This document shows positions 9,801 through 16,047 of a stretch of DNA of 52,431 bases, one piece after another. Both the position numbers and the translations under genes were made by a program. The notes beneath the pieces are model-generated. The model worked only from the letters and a program-made list of their open reading frames with translations. It did no database searches and was not told where the DNA came from. The DNA is from Variovorax sp. SG517. GTDB taxonomy: Bacteria; Pseudomonadota; Gammaproteobacteria; Burkholderiales; Burkholderiaceae_C. How positions within the stretch are numbered: the stretch's first letter is position 1; every line of letters begins with the position of its first letter. The stretch covers positions 1-52,431 of the forward strand of contig NZ_JABMJG010000019.1 of assembly GCF_013376045.1 (NCBI RefSeq), written 5' to 3'.

Positions 9801-10175
9801 GAAGCCCGCCTCACGGCGTACCCGCTCCTCGAAGGCCCTCTTCTCGTCGGCGGTCACGAAGGGGGCGTAGCTGACGGCCTGGAAGCCAGGGTACACGCTC
9901 GGCAAGTTGAGCCCCTCGACGTAGTCCCTGAAATCGCTGCGCGTCACGCCCTCGGGGGTGTTGAATCGCGCCCGAAGCCCGGTCAGGACGGCGACATAGT
10001 CGTCGAACCTGTCTTCGACCTTGCGCGCCAGGTCGAGGGCGGTGGCGCCGAAGCGCGTCCGCGCGCTGCGCTCGATCTCCTGGTGCACGGAGATGCCGAG
10101 GGCGACCGACAGCGCGGCACCGACTACAAGAATCGCCAGCGGCAGGCGATTCTTGACCCAGATGGACATTGACAT
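6846..10175 (-). CDS. Membrane CHASE-PAS-GAF-GGDEF-EAL cyclic-di-GMP enzyme
   Basis: About 1,110 residues. Order: membrane helix near 10-30, periplasmic CHASE domain (about 70-280), second helix near 335-358, PAS-like (380-500), GAF-like (515-665), GGDEF (680-845), EAL (855-1100). The cyclase signature FGGDEF is intact and preceded by RNTD at the right distance for an inhibitory I-site. The phosphodiesterase part keeps EALMRW, VNLSPRQF, ELEITES, DDFGTGYSS, VKIDRSFI, AEGVET and QGYWLCKPM, so both activities are possible. ATG at 10175 has GGAGGGG about 8 bases upstream; a GTG at 10184 overlaps that site. It probably changes c-di-GMP levels in response to an external ligand. The same-strand cyclase gene lies 287 bp upstream. 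Confidence 0.93.
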   Translation of the reverse strand: MSMSIWVKNRLPLAILVVGAALSVALGISVHQEIERSARTRFGATALDLARKVEDRFDDYVAVLTGLRARFNTPEGVTRSDFRDYVEGLNLPSVYPGFQAVSYAPFVTADEKRAFEERVRREAGFDADLGPGFTIKPPGERTIYYPLLYIEPQASNGKLLGNDLGAMPDRGNALEQGRDTGGLVTSGRKVRIPGREADIGLAMRLPVYQPQMPLDTLEQRRRAYMGSVGAGFSIAGMLRDVVNPDRLRTLRLRLADAGAGTAPIGTRVETRFVAPRAYGEHQLLFDSAALVTPAALASPARSLKRMLGFELGGHSWLIEVDQDENEVFGPLDRIIPWLVLLGGLATSTLIAGIVLSLNTSRSRAQVLASEMTTNLRASERQLEEAQHLASLGSWTLDPGSGALQCSEEARRILGFEDDASPLDLYALLSRVPAQERPAVHRQITQASESMERFEFEHRVCLSDGTERWLHVIAQSGEDGGRRLVRGTLRDATRPRKDALRQKLEYKIAQLLAGDGRTETVIALALEAICTDLRWDCAALWSVGEDGLARCDAAWHAAKKGAAVMKFSRDSRALAYRPEEGSLGRALGIGGVVRVDTQASPAHLVRDAMAREAGLTTGLIVPMVAPAATTALELFSVNPSTVESETLESLRVITLQIAQYRQRKLAERSLRFMASHDELTRLLNRSSLQHELAVAIRRSNRQQKQFAVMFVDLDRFKHINDTLGHGVGDEMIKTCGQRLKALLRNTDVVARFGGDEFVLLIEDLERANDAAVIAQRVLEHCAEPFVIEGRELHVTASVGVSIYPENGGDAETLLKNADTAMYRAKEKGRNTYRFYAAKMNAQSSEQLMLESALRHALERGELEMHYQPKMNMQTRRIVGVEALMRWHHPVLGMIPPVQFIPIAEELGLIVSMGTWALEQACADALAWQKFGLPPVLTSVNLSPRQFESRTLIADVKTILKSSGLDPSLLELEITESAMMADPDHAAKLLRTIRDMGVGLAIDDFGTGYSSLSYLRHFPLSTVKIDRSFINDLSQDADARALIDGIITLAHGLRMKVVAEGVETDAQFNYLHRRGCDEVQGYWLCKPMPTDEARDFMARHLHSRLVPSSAA

Positions 10176-10462
10176 GGGATTCACCCCTCCGTCGATGGCT
10201 CAGGCCATTGCATCGTTGCTGCAATATATAGAGGCAGCGCAGCCGCGTCACGCAATTCAGCATGGATGTCAGCGCCCTCGTTCGACCGGTGCTTTTGAGC
10301 ATCGACCCTCGAGAGCTACCCAGGCGGAAGGACGCCTGTTTCCGCTCTGGTTCCCAAGGGACAAATAGCAGGCGGTGTTCCTGTGGAAAGAACCGTCTCC
10401 TGCCCTGCCCCACTCAAAGCGGCCCGGCTCGCGCGAGAGGCTCCAGGTCGCAACTGCGCGAT

Positions 10463-11995
10463 TCAGGAGACGGAGGGGTGCGCGGCGGCGCAGACGCGAT
10501 CGCGCCCTTGCGTCTTGGCATGATAGAGGGCCTTGTCGGCGGCTTCGATCAGTTCCTTCGACTTTGCGCTCGAGTCGGCAGGCTTCAGCGCCTCCACGCC
10601 CGCGCTGAGCGTCACGAAGCCATTCGCCATCGCCGCGTGAGGGATCTTCAGGTCACGCACGGCATTGCGAATCCGCTCGGCCAGGTGGACTGCCGCCTGC
10701 ACATCGGTATGGGGCAGCAGCACCGCGAGTTCTTCTCCGCCATAGCGCGCCGCCAGATCGCCCGGCCGCTTCGCGGCGACAGCGGCGACCGCGCGCCCGA
10801 TCTTTTGCAGGCACTCGTCGCCCGCCGCATGCCCATAGATGTCGTTGTATTGTTTGAAGCAGTCCACATCGATCATGATGAGTGCTAAGGTGCTGGCGTC
10901 GCGCACCGCCCGAGAGATTTCGGCATCCAGCGTCACATCGAACTTGCGCCGATTGGCAAGACCGGTCAGCCCGTCTTCCATCGCCAGCGTGTTGAGGGTG
11001 GTGTTCAGCGTCTCCAGTGCATCCCGCGCCCGCCGCAACTCAGCCTCCGTCTGGATCTGCAGCTGGAACTGCTTGACGAGGCGCCATCCGACGCCCCCGA
11101 CGATCAACACCAGCAGAACCACGCCTGCGGAGTGCCACAGCGTCTCGCGCCACCAAGGGGCTAGGATTTCCTCCTTGGAAAGCGACGCGGCGACGAACAG
11201 CGGATAGTTCGGCAGGCGCCGGAAGCTGTTGAGGCGCAGAACCCCGTCCTGCGCGGACCGGATGTAGGCCGTACCCACCGGCCCCTGCGACCGGTACGCC
11301 TGAAAGAGCTCGCTGCCGCGCATGTCGCGCCCCACCATGCCCGGATTGAACGGGCGCCGCGTGATCATGGTCCCGTCTTCGCGTATCAGTCCCAGGGCGC
11401 CGGCCTGCCCGATGTCAAGGCTGTCGAAGAAATTCCCGAAGAAGTCGACCCGGATGGTGGCCAGTGCCACCCCCGCGAAGCTGCCATCGGCATGGTTGAT
11501 GCGCCGCGAGATAGGGACCAACGACCTGCCGCTGGTTCGGCTCGTCACCGGCGTGCCAACGTGGGGCCGGCGGCTCGTATTCTCACGATGGAACCGGAAG
11601 TACTCTCGGTCGGCGTTGTTGAGGTTTTGCGGCCAGATCTGCCGGGAGTTCGCGACCCAATTCCCGGCCTCGTCGTATACGTGGAGCCCGTCCAACTGCG
11701 GAAGCTCGGCAATGCGTTGCGCGAGGAATTCGCGAAGCCGCGCAACCTCGATGGGTCCTGCCCCGTCGGATTCGATCCTCTCGACAATGCCGATGAGCAC
11801 CGTGTCGGCCAGCTTGATCTGATCGTCCGCTTGCTGCGCCATGGCGCGTGCGAGGTTGGAGGTCGCCACGCTCATCTGCCGCAGGTGGAGCTGACGGGAC
11901 TGCCAGCTGTTCCAGCCATCTATCGCGACCAAACCCAGGCACACGATGGTCACGAAGACCACCGTCCTGAGCGTGATGGACGGTCGTCGCAGCAC
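10463..11995 (-). CDS. Membrane diguanylate cyclase with extracellular Cache-type sensor
   Basis: 510 residues: membrane helix about 10-27, periplasmic double-Cache-like sensor about 30-280, second helix about 288-308, short coiled linker (ETLNTTLNTLAMEDGLTGL) and GGDEF domain about 340-505. The active site is GGEEL at 419-423, a functional variant. RPGD at 410-413 sits five residues before it, so the product-inhibition I-site is intact. No EAL domain is present, so the protein should only make c-di-GMP. It lies upstream of the GGDEF-EAL gene on the same strand, 287 bp apart, and is divergent from a CI-like repressor gene. The shared upstream region holds an 18-bp palindrome. Confidence 0.92.
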   Translation of the reverse strand: MLRRPSITLRTVVFVTIVCLGLVAIDGWNSWQSRQLHLRQMSVATSNLARAMAQQADDQIKLADTVLIGIVERIESDGAGPIEVARLREFLAQRIAELPQLDGLHVYDEAGNWVANSRQIWPQNLNNADREYFRFHRENTSRRPHVGTPVTSRTSGRSLVPISRRINHADGSFAGVALATIRVDFFGNFFDSLDIGQAGALGLIREDGTMITRRPFNPGMVGRDMRGSELFQAYRSQGPVGTAYIRSAQDGVLRLNSFRRLPNYPLFVAASLSKEEILAPWWRETLWHSAGVVLLVLIVGGVGWRLVKQFQLQIQTEAELRRARDALETLNTTLNTLAMEDGLTGLANRRKFDVTLDAEISRAVRDASTLALIMIDVDCFKQYNDIYGHAAGDECLQKIGRAVAAVAAKRPGDLAARYGGEELAVLLPHTDVQAAVHLAERIRNAVRDLKIPHAAMANGFVTLSAGVEALKPADSSAKSKELIEAADKALYHAKTQGRDRVCAAAHPSVS

Positions 11996-12160
11996 TGCTT
12001 ACTCTTGCGGTGAGAGGGCCATGAACGGACTTTGACACATTCGCAGCGATTTGGAGAGGCGTGGTTGCAGTGGCTCGCGGCAGCAGGCACATGTTCACGC
12101 TGAGGGGGATCGATAACCTAGGCGGATGGTGTTACTTTTTCGTTCGCAGCCCGGGGCCGC

Positions 12161-12178
12161 ATTGCCATGCATGGCAAT
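12161..12178. promoter_or_regulatory. 18-bp perfect palindrome, candidate operator
   Basis: ATTGCCATG followed directly by its reverse complement CATGGCAAT. It lies in the 286-bp region between the divergent diguanylate cyclase (start 11995) and the CI-like DNA-binding protein (start 12282). A dimeric helix-turn-helix protein encoded next door is the obvious candidate to bind it. Its role is inferred from symmetry and position only. Confidence 0.5.
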
Positions 12179-12281
12179 CCCAGCCCCGATCCATGTAACA
12201 ACAGCAGCGAGGATGTAGGACAACGCGCATCTGTCGATGTAGAGTTGATCGGCATGAAGGCGCGTGCAGAAGGAGGATCGG

Positions 12282-12773
12282 GTGCAGTATTTCGCCAGGG
12301 AATCCAATGAGCCGATGCTCGTTCAGACATCGAGCATCCCGACTGGGTCGCAAGGGCCCGTGTTCGATTATCAATTGCTGCGCTTGAAGCGGGAGCTGCG
12401 TGTTTCTACGGATGGGGAGGTCGCCAAGGCGCTCGGCATGACCAAGGCCGCGTTCTCCGAACGAAAACGGCGCAACTCTTTTCCCAAGGACAAGCTGCTC
12501 GCGCTCGTTGGTTTTCGGCCCGAGTTGAAGGTCGATGCGGCTTATGTACTGACCGGAATACCCTCGAGCACCCCGGCGATGCCGGAATCCGTCAGGGCCA
12601 CGCTGCAGCAGGCTGTTTTCGAGCAGCTGCGGCGGGATCTGCCGGTCGACGAGCAACTTCTGCTGGACACGTATCGTGCATTGGACGATCGCGCCAAGAA
12701 ACGGATGCTCAGCCAGATGATCGCCTCTTGGCCCTCCTCCCCGAGGAGCGGATCCACCCTGCCCCAGGCTTAG
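12282..12773 (+). CDS. CI-type phage repressor N-terminal domain protein
   Basis: 163 residues. Residues about 25-90 (FDYQLLRLKRELRVSTDGEVAKALGMTKAAFSERKRRNSFPKDKLLALV) match the helix-turn-helix of the phage CI repressor N-terminal family (PF07022), in which the recognition helix follows AKALGM. The C-terminal part is helical and short; no LexA/CI-type Ser-Lys protease domain is present, so RecA-driven self-cleavage is not expected. GTG at 12282 is chosen because AGGAGG lies exactly 5 bases upstream; an in-frame GTG at 12264 precedes that site. An 18-bp palindrome lies 104 bp upstream. It may be a remnant phage or island regulator that now acts on the divergent cyclase (inference). Confidence 0.8.
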   Translation: MQYFARESNEPMLVQTSSIPTGSQGPVFDYQLLRLKRELRVSTDGEVAKALGMTKAAFSERKRRNSFPKDKLLALVGFRPELKVDAAYVLTGIPSSTPAMPESVRATLQQAVFEQLRRDLPVDEQLLLDTYRALDDRAKKRMLSQMIASWPSSPRSGSTLPQA

Positions 12774-12778
12774 CGAGG

Positions 12779-12913
12779 CTAGGATTGCGTTGTCTGCAAC
12801 GCAGGCGGTAGGAACTTTTCGTGCCTCAACGCCCAGATGCACGCCCCTACGCGCAGTAATCTCTCCACGCGCGCTTCATAGGAGACGTCACTTGGATCTT
12901 CCTCGCTGATCAT
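12779..12913 (-). CDS. Small hypothetical protein, possibly a fragment
   Basis: About 44 residues starting MISEEDPSDVSYEARVERLLRVGACIW and ending at a stop at 12779. The composition is protein-like and the frame stays open upstream into the integrase region, where homology to a real gene is doubtful. It may be the C-terminal piece of a larger hypothetical protein cut when the integrase sequence was joined. The family is not recognised. Confidence 0.3.
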   Translation of the reverse strand: MISEEDPSDVSYEARVERLLRVGACIWALRHEKFLPPALQTTQS

Positions 12914-13905
12914 TGCGGCGATGCAGTCCAGCGCGGCGACCGGCGTCGGTCCGATGCCTGCACGTGCCATGCACGCACGAGGACCTGCTGCTCTACCAGC
13001 GCTTTCTCGCAGACCCACAGCCGTCCGAACGGTGGGTCATGGCGCCTGGACAGCGCCCGGGCCGCGATTCACCGCGCTGGCGCCCCTTTGCCGGCCCTCT
13101 GGGGCCTTCGAGCCTGCGCCAGGCCCTGTCCATCCTGAATGCCATGTTCTCCTGGCTCGTGGAGGCGGGCTACCTCGCCGGCAACCCCCTCGCACTGAGC
13201 CGGCGCAAGCGCCGCCACGCGGCACCGCGCGTGAGCCGGTTCCTGCCTGAGGCGCACTGGGAGTTGGCGAAGGCTGCGATCGAAGCAATGCCCGCGAGCA
13301 GCGAGCGCGAGAAGCTGCAGGCTTCGCGCACCCGTTGGCTGTTTTCGCTGCTGTACATCGGCGGGCTGCGTGTCTCCGAGATCTGCGCTGCCGGCATGGG
13401 CGGGTTCTTCTGCCGGCGCGGCGTCGATGGCCGCGAGCGCTGGTGGCTCGAAATCACCGGCAAGGGCAGCAAGACCCGCTTGGTGCCGGCCACGGGCGAA
13501 CTGATGGCCGAGTTGATGCGCTATCGGAGGGCCCAAGGGTTGAGCCCTCTTCCCCATGAGGGCGAGAGCACGCCCCTTGAGATGACGCTGATCGCGCCGC
13601 TCAAGCCGATGGCCCGGAGCGCCATCCACGAGCTGGTCAAGGCGGTGATGAAAGACGCGGCAGCGTCCCTGCGCAAACATGGACCCGACCACGAAACCTC
13701 GGCCGCGCAGCTCGAGCAGGCCTCGACGCATTGGATCCGGCATACCGCGGGAAGCCGCCTGAGCGAGAAGGTCGACCTGAAGGTGGTTCGCGACAACCTA
13801 GGCCACGCCAACATCAGCACGACCAGCATCTATCTGCACACGGAAGACGATGCACGACACGACGCGACGATGGCTGCACACCGCATCGGCTGGCGTTCCC
13901 CCTGA
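12913..13905 (+). CDS. Tyrosine recombinase (phage-type integrase), N-terminus probably truncated
   Basis: Catalyses site-specific strand exchange through a covalent 3'-phosphotyrosine. The catalytic domain is complete: Arg153 in GGLRVSEI, Lys187 in GKGSKTR, His273 and Arg276 in HWIRHTAG, His298 in LGHANIS and nucleophile Tyr307 in TSIYLH (numbering from the TTG at 12913). The core-binding SAM-like domain is recognisable from about residue 21 (THEDLLLYQRFL). Relatives normally carry some 50-80 more residues, and the sequence before residue 20 looks like out-of-frame Arg-rich noise, so the true 5' end may be lost. No ribosome site supports the TTG. It sits next to a CI-like repressor, suggesting a decayed phage or island module. 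Confidence 0.82.
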   Translation: MRRCSPARRPASVRCLHVPCTHEDLLLYQRFLADPQPSERWVMAPGQRPGRDSPRWRPFAGPLGPSSLRQALSILNAMFSWLVEAGYLAGNPLALSRRKRRHAAPRVSRFLPEAHWELAKAAIEAMPASSEREKLQASRTRWLFSLLYIGGLRVSEICAAGMGGFFCRRGVDGRERWWLEITGKGSKTRLVPATGELMAELMRYRRAQGLSPLPHEGESTPLEMTLIAPLKPMARSAIHELVKAVMKDAAASLRKHGPDHETSAAQLEQASTHWIRHTAGSRLSEKVDLKVVRDNLGHANISTTSIYLHTEDDARHDATMAAHRIGWRSP

Positions 13906-14171
13906 TGCCCGGTTGACGGCTGCCAGCTGCGCCGTTGCGCGCTGAGGCCTGTCACGCCGCGAGCGTCACGAGCGTTGCGACCGCAGCCATCAGCATCTTC
14001 AGGCGGCGCCCAATCACCCATTTGCCCATCACCTTGCGGCACGAGGCCGTCAGCAACACGCCGATACTGATCGGCACGGACGCCAAGGCATTAATGAGCG
14101 CCTCTCCGCACTCCCAGGAACGCAGGGACAAGCTTGTCGTCAACATTCTCAGTGTGAAGGATGTAAAGAAA

Positions 14172-14220
14172 ATGGCCTGGATGGCCTGGATGGCCTGGAT
14201 GGCCTGGATGGCCTGGATGG
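14172..14220. repeat. 9-bp tandem repeat, five full copies
   Basis: ATGGCCTGG repeated five times without a mismatch, plus four further bases. Because the unit is a multiple of three, it stays open in several frames: Met-Ala-Trp on the plus strand and Ile-Gln-Ala on the minus strand. Such an array is prone to slippage and copy-number change. Confidence 0.95.
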
Positions 14221-14405
14221 GAACCTCAGCTTCCGCGAGCACCGGCTTGGGGGGCATGAAAGCAGGAGTCTGAGAGTACGGTGGCATTGAGCCCGTTGCT
14301 CGGTGCGGCGGTGGAAACGGAGATAAGCCCTGTCCCGACGTTCTTTACGATCACGCGAGGGAGCCGCAAGTTGTCGAGCGCGGCTGTGTGAACTGGAGCT
14401 GTTGA

Positions 14406-14437
14406 TTTGCGGTTTAGCTGGTCAAGATTGCGTCGGC
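14406..14437. repeat. 32-bp repeat, copy 1
   Basis: Begins TTTGCGGTTTAGCTGG and ends CAAGATTGCGTCGGC. The same sequence with one substitution (T to C) and in the same orientation lies at 39300-39331, about 25 kb away. Both copies sit next to FAD-oxidoreductase sequences and in gene-poor DNA. They are probably pieces of the same unidentified mobile element or of one duplicated locus. Confidence 0.85.
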
Positions 14438-14479
14438 ACTAACAGCCACGAGGTTGAAACGCCCGGCGCACGCATGCAG

Positions 14480-15075
14480 GCACGCCAAGCCCTGCTTGCC
14501 ACCGGCATATCGGCGGTGAGCCCCTTTGCCTGGTTCCGGCGGCGCATCGGTCCGGTGGTGCGTACATCATCGTCACGGAACAACTGCCGTAGGAACTGCT
14601 CGACCGGATCCTGCCGCAGCGTCGAAATGCGACGAACACCCGCAATCTCGTGAACTTCTTCCGCGTCACACCGAACGACAGGCTCCTGTTCTGTGGCCGC
14701 GCTCGGCTCGCCGCCCCCGTCCCGAATCGGTCAAGAAAAGCGGAGAGATCCTGCGCCGCGACATGGTCGCCATATTTCCGAATCTCTCGAAAGTGCGCAT
14801 CGATTACTGCTGGGGCGGCCTGGTCGACATGACCCGCGACCGATCGCCCCGAGGCCGGCGAGAGTGATTGCATCTACTACTCCATGGGCTACAGCGGGCA
14901 TGGAACGCAGATATCCACCCACGTGGGCACCGTAATGGCGGACATCATTGACGGTGCCCAGGACCGCAATCCCTGGAAGGACTTCGATTGGCCCGCGATC
15001 CCCCGGGCATTTCGGCAAGCCGTGGTTCTTCCTGCAGTGGGTGCGTCTTACCAGTTGATGGATGTCCTGCGGTAG
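14480..15075 (+). pseudogene. FAD-dependent amino-acid-oxidase-type oxidoreductase, frameshifted remnant
   Basis: Only the C-terminal part of a DAO-family flavoprotein (PF01266) can be followed, and it jumps between frames: FAWFRRRIGPV, then GAYIIVTEQLP with an in-frame stop, ELLDRILPQRR, NLVNFFRVTPNDRLLF, MVAIFPNLSKVRIDYCWGGLVDMTRDR, and finally YYSMGYSGHGTQISTHVGTVMADII ending LMDVLR with a stop at 15073-15075. The GYSGHGTQ segment is the flavin-binding C-terminal signature. The N-terminal Rossmann GxGxxG half is missing. Several indels and a nonsense codon make it clearly non-functional. Confidence 0.82.
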
Positions 15076-15286
15076 GCACCCGAGCCAGCCCTGCGAACGG
15101 AGGTCGCCACCGGCAACGACACAGAACGCATGAAGCACGCGGCACTTCACTATTTCCGTGCGCGCGGAGGGTGCTCAACCGCAGCACCTGCGGCGGCCGA
15201 TGCATAGCATTCATGCATGGACATCGGCTGCTTCGCACGAGCATCCGACCGAGCTTTCCGCCATCACTTCCTGCAAGGAGAACCCT

Positions 15287-15955
15287 GTGACCTTCCGGCC
15301 CAAATACATCACGTTCGACTGCTACGGCACCCTGACCTATTTCCCGATGCACCAGATGGCATACGACATCTACGAAGGCCAGTTGCCTCCGGAGCAGATG
15401 CGCCTGTTCGTCAGCGACTTCGCCGACTATCGTTTCGACGAGGTGATGGGAGACTGGAAGCCATACCATGAGGTGCTGCAGTCGGCGCTGGAGCGCACCT
15501 GCAAGCGCCACGGCCTCGCCTATCGCGATGAGGACGCACGCAGGGTGTACGACGCCGTCCCCACCTGGGGCCCGCATGCCGACGTTCCGCATGCACTCAG
15601 CCGCGTGGCCAGGAAGATCCCGCTGGTGATCCTGTCGAACGCGATGAACGAGCAGATCCACTCCAACGTGGAGAAGCTGAAGGCGCCTTTCCACAAGATC
15701 TACACCGCGCAGGACGCCGGTGCCTACAAGCCGCGGCTGGCCGCATTCGAGTACATGCTCGACCAGCTCGGCTGCGCGCCGGAGGACGTCCTGCATGTGT
15801 CCGCCAATCCGCGCTACGACATCTTTCCGGCCGACAACCTGGGCATCAGGAACAAGGTGTTCGTGAACCGCGGCCATGAACCGCGGCCCAACGAGGCGTA
15901 CAGCTTCGCGGAGATCCGCGACATCAACGGCCTGCCCGCGCTCGTGGGTCTCTGA
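15287..15955 (+). CDS. HAD-superfamily hydrolase, haloacid dehalogenase type II-like
   Basis: 222 residues. The nucleophilic Asp is in motif I, FDCYGTLT (residues 10-17); motif II is VILSNAMNEQ; the Lys of motif III is in AYKPRLAAFEYML; the last motif region is HVSANPRYDIFPADNLGI. These fit the haloacid dehalogenase type II branch, which hydrolyses L-2-haloacids or acts as a phosphatase; the true substrate is unknown. GTG at 15287 is chosen because AAGGAG lies about 6 bases upstream. It precedes the dehydratase-reductase pair. A relative about 77% identical by eye lies inverted at 18954-19622. Confidence 0.87.
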   Translation: MTFRPKYITFDCYGTLTYFPMHQMAYDIYEGQLPPEQMRLFVSDFADYRFDEVMGDWKPYHEVLQSALERTCKRHGLAYRDEDARRVYDAVPTWGPHADVPHALSRVARKIPLVILSNAMNEQIHSNVEKLKAPFHKIYTAQDAGAYKPRLAAFEYMLDQLGCAPEDVLHVSANPRYDIFPADNLGIRNKVFVNRGHEPRPNEAYSFAEIRDINGLPALVGL

Positions 15956-16047
15956 GCTCGGCGTTTCCTCTTGCCCGCCATCGCGGGCCTGTCATCGGCT
16001 CAAGGACGAGCCGGCCCGATTCCGCCTATTTCAACCAGGAACATTCC

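Larger units (their letters stand above)
13906..14479. other. Stretch without a recognised gene; contains repeats
   Basis: About 570 bases between the integrase and the oxidoreductase remnant. Reading frames exist on both strands across a 9-bp tandem repeat, but their products are low-complexity or unrecognised. A 32-bp sequence near 14406 recurs near 39300. Confidence 0.45.

Noticed and set aside
7800..10172. Two long plus-strand frames opposite the GGDEF-EAL gene
   Set aside because: Their composition is Arg/Gln/Val-rich with no motifs, while the minus-strand protein has complete catalytic signatures over the same bases.
10185..10462. Possible c-di-GMP riboswitch between the two GGDEF genes
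   Set aside because: I looked for a GEMM-like conserved core and paired stems and saw none; only weak imperfect hairpins are present.
14172..14220. CRISPR-like repeats
   Set aside because: The unit is only 9 bp with no spacers between copies, so this is a minisatellite.
13935..14287. Genes encoding MAW-repeat or IQA-repeat proteins
   Set aside because: Frames exist on both strands across the tandem repeat, but neither has a ribosome site or recognisable family; kept as repeat and gene-free stretch only.
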